Of a stretch of DNA of 64,000 bases, positions 52,847-61,330 are shown piece after piece. Made by a program: the position numbers and the translations under genes. How positions within the stretch are numbered: the first letter of the stretch is position 1; every line of letters begins with the position of its first letter. Origin of the DNA: an uncultured Lachnospira sp. Its GTDB lineage: Bacteria > Bacillota > Clostridia > Lachnospirales > Lachnospiraceae. The stretch lies in NCBI GenBank assembly GCA_934359185.1, contig CAKRLE010000009.1, positions 1 through 64,000 on the forward strand. Reading direction: 5' to 3'. Under the pieces are notes generated by a model. That model had not been told where the DNA came from. It worked only from the letters and a program-made list of their open reading frames with translations, and did no database searches.

Positions 52847-54334
52847 TTAATTAGTAACTCCAAAATCACTGAAAAGTGACATCTGCGAATATCTGGTATT
52901 CTGCTGTTCTATCTTCCAGTTCTCGCCCCTGTTGTCAACAGTAAGGCTTCGCGTTATATACTGTTCTTCAATTGGAATGTTATACATCATCCTGCCATTA
53001 CATGTAATAAAATAATGTGCACGCTTAAGCACAACTCCCATCTTGGCAAGATTGTCATAATCCAGCCTTCCATATCGTCTTGCCTTGACAATTCTCTTAG
53101 CTGATGTAGGACCAATCCCCGGTATTCTTAAAAGCATGTCATATGATGCCTTCTGGACTTCAACCGGAAACTCCGATAAATGTCTCAAAGCCCAGTCACA
53201 CTTAGGGTCTAACTGTTCATTAAAATCAGGTCTGTCTTCAGATAACAGTTCATCTGCCTGAAATCCATAGAATCTGAGAAGCCAGTCTGCCTGATACAGT
53301 CTGTGTTCCCTTAATAACGGCGGCTTGGTATCAAGAGATGGCAGAACCGCATCATCATTAACAGGTATATATGCTGAATAAAATACTCTTTTTAAGTCAA
53401 AATGCTGATACAGCTTCTGCGCTGTTGTTATAAGTGTATAGTCAGATTCCGGTGTTGCACCGATAATCATCTGCGTGCTCTGTCCTGCCGGTGCAAATGG
53501 TCTTACAGCATTCTTACCCGTCACCGCTGGAAGCGTACCTGAATTATCAGCCAGTATATCAACACCGGCAGCTTTATTAGTATGTGCACCTATCTTCGAA
53601 TATTCATCCCCTGCAATCCTTTTGTCCTGATTATCCTTATTAAATATGCTGTTAGTAAGATACTCATTAATCACACTCCGCTCCATCCTTGAATCCTTAC
53701 CCAATGCGAGCCTGTTAGCCTTAATAGTTCCCGTCACCTTGCCCATAGGTTCATATATAGTCTTATAATTCTTATTCGGCGCAAGCTTTTCAAGACTCTC
53801 TTTAGTAGGAAGCTCTATATTAATGCTTATACGGTCTGCAAGATATCCTGCTAAAGATATGAGTTCATCTGGCGCACCCGGTATGGTTTTTACATGAATA
53901 TATCCATTAAAATGATACTTTGTCCTTAGCAGTGTCAATGTCTCACACATCTTTTCCATCGTGTACGCCGGATTATTAAGCACTCCAGAACTTAAAAATA
54001 ATCCTTCTATATAATTGCGCTTATAAAACTCCATCACAAGCATGCACAACTCATCTGGTTCAAAAGCCGCCCTTGGCACATCATTGGAACGCCTGTTAGA
54101 ACAGTACTTGCAATCATACGCACAGTGATTAGTCATAAGAACTTTGAGCAATGAGATACATCTGCCATCCGCCGCAAAACTATGACATATTCCTGCCGCT
54201 ACACTGTTACCAAGGAATCCTTTCTTTCCCTTGCGCTCCACTCCACTAGATGTACATGCGACATCATATTTAGCTGCATCAGCCAGAATCTCAAGCTTTT
54301 CTTTCGTTGTCAATCCATCTTTAATGTCAAACAT
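52847..54334 (-). CDS. Putative DNA modification/repair radical SAM protein (TIGR03916-like)
   Basis: A 495-residue protein. A radical SAM core with CAYDCKYCSNRRSND at about residue 80, DEYSKIGAHTNKAAGVDILA in the middle, and a C-terminal helix-hairpin-helix (LRIPGIGPTSAKRIVKARR) that suggests DNA contact. This family is found with the DUF4130 partner and is annotated as putative DNA repair. The ATG at 54334 gives the usual N-terminus (LEILADAAKYDVAC), but no ribosome site is seen and the predicted transcription start falls on or next to the ATG. The mRNA may therefore be leaderless. Confidence 0.87.
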   Translation of the reverse strand: MFDIKDGLTTKEKLEILADAAKYDVACTSSGVERKGKKGFLGNSVAAGICHSFAADGRCISLLKVLMTNHCAYDCKYCSNRRSNDVPRAAFEPDELCMLVMEFYKRNYIEGLFLSSGVLNNPAYTMEKMCETLTLLRTKYHFNGYIHVKTIPGAPDELISLAGYLADRISINIELPTKESLEKLAPNKNYKTIYEPMGKVTGTIKANRLALGKDSRMERSVINEYLTNSIFNKDNQDKRIAGDEYSKIGAHTNKAAGVDILADNSGTLPAVTGKNAVRPFAPAGQSTQMIIGATPESDYTLITTAQKLYQHFDLKRVFYSAYIPVNDDAVLPSLDTKPPLLREHRLYQADWLLRFYGFQADELLSEDRPDFNEQLDPKCDWALRHLSEFPVEVQKASYDMLLRIPGIGPTSAKRIVKARRYGRLDYDNLAKMGVVLKRAHYFITCNGRMMYNIPIEEQYITRSLTVDNRGENWKIEQQNTRYSQMSLFSDFGVTN

Positions 54335-54369
54335 ATGTTCATTATACAAACATTTGTTCGTAAAATCAA
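54328..54369 (-). promoter_or_regulatory. Promoter with two LexA (DinR)-like SOS boxes
   Basis: TTGATT (54364-54369), 17 bases, TATAAT (54341-54346) on the minus strand. CGAACAAATGTTTG (54347-54360) fills most of the spacer, and TGAACATATGTTTG (54328-54341) overlaps the end of the -10 and the start codon. Both match the Gram-positive LexA consensus CGAAC-N4-GTTYG nearly perfectly. Confidence 0.75.
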
Positions 54370-54382
54370 GTGTTAATATTAC

Positions 54383-54514
54383 TTGACATGCCATAAAATA
54401 TATGTTAACTTTACATAGCTTAAAATGCGTGTGGATTTTTAAAGTTAAACTTTTTTCGCCACACAATTATCCCTTTATTATCTTTGATAAAGCGGATAAT
54501 TGTGTGGCTTTTTT
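54383..54514 (+). promoter_or_regulatory. Promoter and hairpin/T-run leader (possible attenuator) of a MATE gene
   Basis: TTGACA (54383-54388), 17 bases, a weak -10 TAACTT (54406-54411). The leader then contains a 15-bp stem, GCCACACAATTATCC (54458-54472) with its complement at 54494-54508, capped by a CTTTAT/ATAAAG hairpin and followed by six T (54509-54514), an intrinsic terminator upstream of the gene. GTGTGG at 54429-54434 could pair with CCACAC at 54459-54464 and disrupt it. Confidence 0.55.
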
Positions 54515-54571
54515 GTTGCTGGCAATGTTACGCCAGTATTAATATCATCATTCACGGAGGATAATATCAAT

Positions 54572-55894
54572 ATGAATCAGAATTACATGAAAGAAAAGCC
54601 AATTCTTCCATTGCTGTTATCAATGGCTCTGCCAATGGTTATATCTATGCTTGTCAATTCCCTTTATAATATCGTAGACAGCTTTTTCGTATCGAAAATC
54701 AGTGAGGATGCCATGACAGCACTCTCACTTGTTTTCCCGGTACAGAATTTTATCAACGCAATAGCCATTGGTTTCGGAGTTGGTATAACCGCTCTTATAT
54801 CACTCTTTCTAGGTGCAGGGGATAATAAAAATGCTGATGCAGCAGCAACTCATGGTGTAGTATTAGCTGCAATCCATGGCATTATTATTACAATAGCCAG
54901 CATACTTATAATCAGATGGTTTCTTGGACTTTTCACAGATAACGCAGCTGTCATCCAGCTCGGATGTACATACTCTTATATTGTATTTGCATTTTCAATA
55001 ATTAATATGGAATCACTTGCAGGTGAGAAAATATTCCAGGCTGTCGGCAAAATGAAGATTTCAATGATTGCACTTATGTGCGGCTGCATTGTTAATATTA
55101 TTCTTGACCCTGTGCTAATATTCGGCTTAGGTTTCTTTCCAGCCATGGGAATAGCTGGTGCAGCTGTTGCTACAGGTATAGGACAGACGACGTCATTAAT
55201 CGTATACATAATTGTATACATAGTTAATCCTATAACTGTACATTTAAGAAAAAAATACACAAGGCTGACTTCATCTATCACAGGCAAGCTTTATGGTATC
55301 GGGATTCCAGCAATACTTAATCTGGCACTGCCTTCTTTACTTGTGTCTTTCCTGAATGCAATGCTGGCTGGATTTTCTGCAAGTTATGTTGTTGTTCTTG
55401 GAATATACTATAAGCTCCAGACTTTCCTATATCTTCCTGCAAGCGGAATAATACAGGGAATGAGACCTATCATAGGATTTAACTATGGTGCTGGTGAATC
55501 AGCAAGAGTTAAAAATATATACAACACTGCTCTCACACTTACTACACTGATAATGCTTATTGGTACAATCGGATGCCTGGCGTTTGCCGCACCACTTATA
55601 GGCATTTTTACCAGCAATACAGAATCTATAGAAATTGGCGCACATGCGCTTAGAATAATATGTATTGGATTTATATTCTCAGCAGTGTCTGTAACTTCAT
55701 CCGGTGCACTTGAAGGCGTTGGTAAAGGTTTACAGTCATTCATTATATCGCTGCTAAGATACCTCGTTATAATAATTCCAGCCGCAGCAATCCTGTGTCG
55801 CATCGGCGGTCCATCATATGTATGGCACGCTTTCTGGATTACAGAGATTGTCACGGCTGTAGTATCGTATGTGATATATAAAAGGTCAGTCTAA
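54572..55894 (+). CDS. MATE-family efflux protein (with leader hairpin)
   Basis: A 440-residue 12-helix MatE protein (MALPMVISMLVNSLYNIVDS, FFVSKISEDAMTALSLVFPV, and FNYGAGESARVKNIY in the second half). It is closest in style to the clostridial MATE proteins with an ISED-type motif. It exports an unknown compound. The ATG at 54572 follows GGAGG at about 11 bases. Its leader contains a terminator-like hairpin. Its stop codon overlaps that of the convergent hydrolase gene by 4 bp. Confidence 0.9.
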   Translation: MNQNYMKEKPILPLLLSMALPMVISMLVNSLYNIVDSFFVSKISEDAMTALSLVFPVQNFINAIAIGFGVGITALISLFLGAGDNKNADAAATHGVVLAAIHGIIITIASILIIRWFLGLFTDNAAVIQLGCTYSYIVFAFSIINMESLAGEKIFQAVGKMKISMIALMCGCIVNIILDPVLIFGLGFFPAMGIAGAAVATGIGQTTSLIVYIIVYIVNPITVHLRKKYTRLTSSITGKLYGIGIPAILNLALPSLLVSFLNAMLAGFSASYVVVLGIYYKLQTFLYLPASGIIQGMRPIIGFNYGAGESARVKNIYNTALTLTTLIMLIGTIGCLAFAAPLIGIFTSNTESIEIGAHALRIICIGFIFSAVSVTSSGALEGVGKGLQSFIISLLRYLVIIIPAAAILCRIGGPSYVWHAFWITEIVTAVVSYVIYKRSV

Positions 55895-56865
55895 TTCTGC
55901 CACATGATATGCTCCCCTGTGATAACCGGGAATCTTATAAGCTCATCCGATTCCAGCTCACAGCGGTGCATATCCACGGCACTTATCTGGTGATTGTCAT
56001 AAGTTGTGTAATAATAGATGCCCTTGCTTGCATTGCAGCATGATGTGTATATAGTTATCTCATACTTGCCATCTGCCACCTCGCAGCATCCACGCTGCTG
56101 CGCAACGCTTCCAAGAATATGGAAGAACTGGCTCACACTCTCATTTTCTGTATCAGGAGAGATAGAATTCATCTTTGTGAATGCTACCCGTACAAATCTC
56201 GACTGTGAAGACAAATCTCCCGGAAGTCCTAACGCTCCCATTCCCCTGCTGTATGTTGTAAGATTGAGCTTATCTGCAAATGAATTATCAGGCTGTTTTA
56301 CAGACAATCCCATATAATTGTTAAGATTGAACATCTGCATGTCAAATGGAGGATTATTAGTAAGAACCCCCGCAGAATTGTCATATATATGAATTCCATC
56401 TGCCATGGATTCAACTGTAATTGCACCACTCTCATCTGCCACTATCCAGTGAAGGCTCGCCGCTGGAAGATTCTCACTATATGGTGTTCCCACAAGATTA
56501 ATCTCCTCTATAAGCTTTCTTGCCTGTGCCACATTATCACACTGGCTTAACACATATAATATAAATTCATACTGTGCAACATTATTCTTATCTTCGTCCA
56601 CATCGCTGTAAGCCGCATTGCCGACAAAGTTAAGTCCCGCCATGCCAAGTCCCTTGTCATTAACCGCATCATAATACAATGGATACTCACCATTCACATA
56701 TGCCATTCCAATAATTGCATTATGCTCATGCATTTCACCCATATATCTGAATTTCAGAGGGTACTTTCTTGGCATTACCGCAATTTCATCACCATATGAA
56801 AATTCATAATCAAGGGTTCTTCCAAAATAAAAATCTTTCGTCTTATAAGTCGCTGCTGTACACAT
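55891..56865 (-). CDS. Choloylglycine (bile salt) hydrolase family, Ntn-type
   Basis: A 324-residue linear-amide C-N hydrolase. Starting at 56865 the protein begins MCTAATY, so removal of Met exposes the nucleophile Cys2; a start three codons upstream would bury it, and GGAGG is well placed for the inner ATG. Arg16 and Asp19 are present (GRTLDYE), along with GLNFVGNAAY, TNNPPFD and QSRFVRVAF, which match the bile salt hydrolase active-site set. It should deconjugate glycine/taurine bile salts; penicillin V acylase activity is the alternative. Its ATG lies one base past the stop of the upstream MATE gene, so the two are coupled. Confidence 0.9.
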   Translation of the reverse strand: MCTAATYKTKDFYFGRTLDYEFSYGDEIAVMPRKYPLKFRYMGEMHEHNAIIGMAYVNGEYPLYYDAVNDKGLGMAGLNFVGNAAYSDVDEDKNNVAQYEFILYVLSQCDNVAQARKLIEEINLVGTPYSENLPAASLHWIVADESGAITVESMADGIHIYDNSAGVLTNNPPFDMQMFNLNNYMGLSVKQPDNSFADKLNLTTYSRGMGALGLPGDLSSQSRFVRVAFTKMNSISPDTENESVSQFFHILGSVAQQRGCCEVADGKYEITIYTSCCNASKGIYYYTTYDNHQISAVDMHRCELESDELIRFPVITGEHIMWQN

Positions 56866-56866
56866 T

Positions 56867-58243
56867 TTACGCACCTCCTGCCATGTTCTGACTGACTAAC
56901 TTACTAACAACCTTTTTTCTTACAATAATATAACATATAACCTGCATCACAATTGTAAGCCCCCATGATGCTGGATATGATATGAATAAGACATACAACG
57001 AACGGTTAAATGGAAATACTGCATATATCCAGAAGATTCTCATACCGACAGTTCCGATAACAGATAATACCATAGGCACCGCAGAATATCCCATGCCGCG
57101 GAGTGACCCCGGGAACAAATCCATTATTCCACATAGGAAATATGGAACAGTTGTGATAGACAAAATCTCAATTCCACATTTTATAACTTCAATATCAGAT
57201 GTATAAATCCGCAGTATATATGAGCCGAACAGATAAAAACTTCCGCCAAATACAAGTGATACTATCAGCGATAAAATGCCGCAGTCTATAAGCACCTTAT
57301 CCATTCTTTTATATTTTCCGACACCATAATTCTGGCTCGTAAAGCTCATACATGCCTGTGTGATTGAATTAACAGCCATATATAAGAATCCAAGCAGATT
57401 ATTGGCTGCTGTATATCCCGCCATTGCAATTGCGCCAAATGAGTTGACAGATGACTGCAATAACACATTAGAGAAATTGATTACTACGCTCTGGATTCCG
57501 GCTGGCACTCCGACAGCAAAAATCTGTTTTAGATAACACCATTTAATCTGCATTCGGGAAAATCTGAACTGGTAACTGCTGTCTGTATGATACAGGCATC
57601 TTAAAACAAGCACACATGAAATCATCTGTGATATAACTGTGGCAATAGCAACACCTGCCACTGACAAATTAAGCACTATAACCATGAACAGATTAAGCAC
57701 AGCATTAACTACACCAGATACTATAAGAAACATGAGTGGTCTCTTAGTATCCCCGACAGCTCTAAGCACTGCTGCACCATAGTTATAGATCATGAAAAAT
57801 GGCATTCCTACAAAATAAATTCTCATATACAATACTGATAAATCTATAATGTCATCTGGAGTATCCATCAAGACTAATGCAGGCTTTGCAAGAAATCCCC
57901 CGATAAATATCATTAGAATTCCGCTTATCACTGCAAATGTTACAGCAGTATGCACTGTCTCGGAAACTTCTTTATCCTTGCCAGCCGCATAAAATCTTGC
58001 AGTCATAACATTAGCGCCAAGAGAAATTCCAATAAAAAGATTAATAAACATATTAATAAGTGCTGTTGTAGAGCCAACTGCTGCAAGAGCCTGACTACCG
58101 CTGAATCTTCCTACAACCACCAAATCCAACGCATTAAACATAAGCTGGAGTATACCAGATATCATCAATGGGAATGCAAATGATATAAGCTTGTCCATCA
58201 GGCTTCCATTGCACATATCTATCTCGTACTTATTATTCTTCAC
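56867..58243 (-). CDS. MATE-family efflux protein coupled to the bile salt hydrolase gene
   Basis: A 458-residue, 12-helix MatE protein (FPLMISGILQLMFNALDLVV, VGRFSGSQALAAVGSTTALI, SFTSQNYGVGKYKRMDKVL). Its stop codon is one base before the hydrolase ATG, and the ribosome site for the hydrolase lies in its last codons. Co-production suggests it may export bile acids or other products, but no substrate can be read from the sequence. It is 25 bp upstream of the end of potD on the right and is not part of that operon by spacing alone; I cannot exclude read-through. Confidence 0.9.
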   Translation of the reverse strand: MKNNKYEIDMCNGSLMDKLISFAFPLMISGILQLMFNALDLVVVGRFSGSQALAAVGSTTALINMFINLFIGISLGANVMTARFYAAGKDKEVSETVHTAVTFAVISGILMIFIGGFLAKPALVLMDTPDDIIDLSVLYMRIYFVGMPFFMIYNYGAAVLRAVGDTKRPLMFLIVSGVVNAVLNLFMVIVLNLSVAGVAIATVISQMISCVLVLRCLYHTDSSYQFRFSRMQIKWCYLKQIFAVGVPAGIQSVVINFSNVLLQSSVNSFGAIAMAGYTAANNLLGFLYMAVNSITQACMSFTSQNYGVGKYKRMDKVLIDCGILSLIVSLVFGGSFYLFGSYILRIYTSDIEVIKCGIEILSITTVPYFLCGIMDLFPGSLRGMGYSAVPMVLSVIGTVGMRIFWIYAVFPFNRSLYVLFISYPASWGLTIVMQVICYIIVRKKVVSKLVSQNMAGGA

Positions 58244-58268
58244 ACTAACACCTTCTTATCCAGACATA

Positions 58269-59732
58269 TTACTTTTCAATATGTCCACGTATTTTCTTAT
58301 AAATGTATCCACCAACGATAAGAGTTATTGCAATCCCAATAAGAATCCTTACCGCCATAGGTATATTAGATATATTGTAACATCTTACATTAATCCACAT
58401 CTGGTTAATTCTGGTATTGGCATCATTGTCAAAAAACTGCATAACTGCACTTCTCTCCATTGTTGTCTCCAATGGATACTGCGCTGAAAGCTGTCTTTTG
58501 GTCTGTTCTGCTGAGACAGTAAGAATATATCTTTCGTCAGAAGAATTACCAGAAAAGAAATAGCCAAGCGGATACTCCACTGTATCCGTGTCATTCTCAT
58601 CAGCCTCATAAAGTTCCTTGACATAATCATAGACAACGCTGCTGTCTCCGCCTGATATAACAGATGTATAACCAATATAATCCATATTTCTCACAGCATT
58701 TTCAGGAATAGACAAGAAATTAACAAACGCTTCCGCAGCCTGCTTTTTCTCACTGTTTCCAGATATTCCTGATTTGAGCATAACCCATCCATCAAAATAC
58801 AGATTAGTACATTCCTCTGGAACTGCAAACGCAAGCTCAACATCATCCTCTTCTGCCTGATCCATCGTATACACGGCATCACCAGACCACTGATAAGAAG
58901 CCTTAACTTTCTGGGTTACCATATCAGCCTTGGCACTGTCAGTCTCAAATGAATACACATTGTCTTTTGCTTTCTGAAGATATTCTAAAACACTCTCAAC
59001 AGTCTCCTCCGATGTATCATTCATCTGTTCTGCCAGTTTTTTACTATAATCAGGCGAATTAATAAATGCTTTATCAGTAAGAATATCTGCTTTAACAGCA
59101 CCAACTGCCGCAAACATAGAATCCCTTACGTTATCTTTAATCGTTATCTGTCTCTTAAACTTTGTATTATTAATAATTGTCCATGTAGAAGCCTCTTCTT
59201 CACTGACATACAGAGGATTGTATACAATGCCTGTTATTCCCCACATATATCCTGCTGCATATTTACTCCAGGACTCACCATTAATCTTATTATTATCAAA
59301 AACTTCATTAATAAACGGAGAAACTCCACTGGCGTAATAATTATATTTTCCAGAGACATTATGGAATTCATCTGAATATGGTTCAAGCCATCCCTCAGAC
59401 ATAAGCTTCATAATCATGTATTCAGATGGACATACAAGGTCGTACTCATCGCCAAGAGTAAGCATATTATACAATTCTTCATTAGTACCAATTGTACTGT
59501 ATAACACCTTTACCTTTTTGCCATACACCTGTCCATACCACTTTTCAAATTCCTCAACCATAGACTCATCTATATATTCTTCCCAGTTGCTTACACGAAG
59601 CGTAACTGTTCCATTATCAGCAGCCTCTGTTCTTATAGCACTTCCCATTCCAGCTGCCAACCCAGTTATGATTGAAAGAGCCATTACAACTGCACATCCT
59701 GCTGATAACACATTTTTTAATATCTTACTGAC
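58269..59732 (-). CDS. potD: Spermidine/putrescine-binding protein with C-terminal membrane anchor
   Basis: A 487-residue PotD-type solute-binding protein (LRVSNWEEYIDESMVEEFEK; YDLVCPSEYMIMKLMSEGWL; GYMWGITGIVYNP). It is about 130 residues longer than E. coli PotD. The N-terminus is a hydrophobic signal (residues 8-30) without a clear lipobox, and the C-terminus has a transmembrane helix (about AVRILIGIAITLIVGGYIY) with a short basic tail, so the protein is probably held in the membrane at one or both ends. The start at 59732 follows GAGGAGG and overlaps potC by 8 bp. Last gene of potABCD. Confidence 0.91.
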   Translation of the reverse strand, partial: VSKILKNVLSAGCAVVMALSIITGLAAGMGSAIRTEAADNGTVTLRVSNWEEYIDESMVEEFEKWYGQVYGKKVKVLYSTIGTNEELYNMLTLGDEYDLVCPSEYMIMKLMSEGWLEPYSDEFHNVSGKYNYYASGVSPFINEVFDNNKINGESWSKYAAGYMWGITGIVYNPLYVSEEEASTWTIINNTKFKRQITIKDNVRDSMFAAVGAVKADILTDKAFINSPDYSKKLAEQMNDTSEETVESVLEYLQKAKDNVYSFETDSAKADMVTQKVKASYQWSGDAVYTMDQAEEDDVELAFAVPEECTNLYFDGWVMLKSGISGNSEKKQAAEAFVNFLSIPENAVRNMDYIGYTSVISGGDSSVVYDYVKELYEADENDTDTVEYPLGYFFSGNSSDERYILTVSAEQTKRQLSAQYPLETTMERSAVMQFFDNDANTRINQMWINVRCYNISNIPMAVRILIGIAITLIVGGYIYKKIRGHIEK

Positions 59733-60534
59733 CATTATGTGCCTCCTCTTTGGCAGCCTTTCTTGCAGGAGCCACATTTATTATAATCTCTGCAGCAATT
59801 ACAACAAGGAATATAATCGTAGATAATGCCCACAGAGCAGTCTTTATCTGTGTCTGTGATCCTTTAGTAGCATTGACAACATAAGTGCTTATTGTATCAA
59901 ATGTAGCAGGCTTGGTATATGTTGCAACAAAATAATCATCAAGCGACAACGTAACAGCCATAATAAATCCCGATGCTATGCCTGATGCAATCTGTGGAAT
60001 TATAACATTAACAAGCGCATATCCAGGTGTTGCGCCAAGATCCAATGCAGCCTCATACAGACTCGGATCCATCTGCTTTAATTTAGGCACTACTGCCAGA
60101 TATACAAATGGCGCAGATAAAACCACATGACCTATAACAAGTGGTATATAAGTATCCTTGCTCACTCCGAATACAACAACAATAAGTATACATATAGAAA
60201 AACCTGTAACAACATCAGCATTGACAACTGGAACCTGATTAAGCACAGAAACCGCTGTATTAGTCTTCTGCTTAGAATAGAACGCACCTATTGCCCCAGT
60301 TGTTCCAAGAATCGTTGCTATAACCGCACTGCCTACAGCAAGAATAACTGAACCTGCAATCATGCTGATAAGCTCCGGTGTCGTAAATAATGTCACATAG
60401 TTTTTTACAGAAAATGCATGTATTGCCCCTATATTGGCTGAATCTGTAAAACTATACAACGCCAGAACAAGAATTGGAAGATACATAAATAATAAAACTA
60501 ATATAATAATCGTATATTTAACTGCCTTTTTCAT
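59725..60534 (-). CDS. potC: Spermidine/putrescine ABC transporter permease PotC
   Basis: A 269-residue permease with six membrane segments and the BPD_transp_1 motif (DPSLYEAALDLGATPGYALV, NVIIPQIASGI). With PotB it forms the channel for polyamine import. It overlaps potB by 4 bp (ATGA) and potD by 8 bp. Confidence 0.94.
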   Translation of the reverse strand: MKKAVKYTIIILVLLFMYLPILVLALYSFTDSANIGAIHAFSVKNYVTLFTTPELISMIAGSVILAVGSAVIATILGTTGAIGAFYSKQKTNTAVSVLNQVPVVNADVVTGFSICILIVVVFGVSKDTYIPLVIGHVVLSAPFVYLAVVPKLKQMDPSLYEAALDLGATPGYALVNVIIPQIASGIASGFIMAVTLSLDDYFVATYTKPATFDTISTYVVNATKGSQTQIKTALWALSTIIFLVVIAAEIIINVAPARKAAKEEAHNGQ

Positions 60535-61301
60535 CTATGTGCCTCCTTATCACCTGATACAAGTGAAACAATACCTATAATCATAAGAAGTACAAGTGCA
60601 ATCATTGAGCCGTTATGCCAGTCATATGCACTAAAGTAGCTTCCGATAAGACTACCCATAATATACGTACTGTTATATAACATATCAAGCACAACATAGT
60701 TAGTCATCGCTGGCAGGAATACCATCGACACACCACTGACTATACCAGGCACCGACAATGGTAATATAATCTTTACAAATGTCTGTAAATTATCAGCTCC
60801 AAGGTCAGATGCCGCCTCTATAAGACTTTTATCAAGTTTTGACAAAGTTGTATACAGAGGAAGTATCATAAATGGAAGAAAATCATATGTCATTCCGATA
60901 ACAGTATTGACAAATGGATAAAATGCAAGGTTACCCTCTATCAGTGATAAAATCTCCTTCAGGGCAGTTATCCTCAGCGTAAAATTAATCCACATAGGCA
61001 TGACAAATAACATAAGTATAACAGCCTTACGCCTGATATTGCTCTGTGCAAGAATATAAGCCACCGGATATGCAATCAGCAGGCAGACAATGGTCACAAC
61101 AATTGCAAGCCCAAAGCTGTAACATAATGTACCCAGAGTATTAGGATCAACAAAAAAGTTAACCAGATTATCAACACTGAACTGTCCTGAGCCATTAGTG
61201 AACGCATAATATACCAGGACTAACAGCGGAGCAGCTACAAATAATATAAGAAATGCACCATAAAATATACCCAGATGCTTTCTTGATAATGTAATATTCA
61301 T
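60531..61301 (-). CDS. potB: Spermidine/putrescine ABC transporter permease PotB
   Basis: A 256-residue permease with six membrane segments and the loop DKSLIEAASDLGADNLQTFV with KIILPLSVPGIVSGVSMVF. It pairs with PotC. It starts 29 bp after potA and overlaps potC by 4 bp. Confidence 0.94.
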   Translation of the reverse strand: MNITLSRKHLGIFYGAFLILFVAAPLLVLVYYAFTNGSGQFSVDNLVNFFVDPNTLGTLCYSFGLAIVVTIVCLLIAYPVAYILAQSNIRRKAVILMLFVMPMWINFTLRITALKEILSLIEGNLAFYPFVNTVIGMTYDFLPFMILPLYTTLSKLDKSLIEAASDLGADNLQTFVKIILPLSVPGIVSGVSMVFLPAMTNYVVLDMLYNSTYIMGSLIGSYFSAYDWHNGSMIALVLLMIIGIVSLVSGDKEAHR

Positions 61302-61330
61302 CTATATATACCTGTCCTTTTCGTAAGCTT

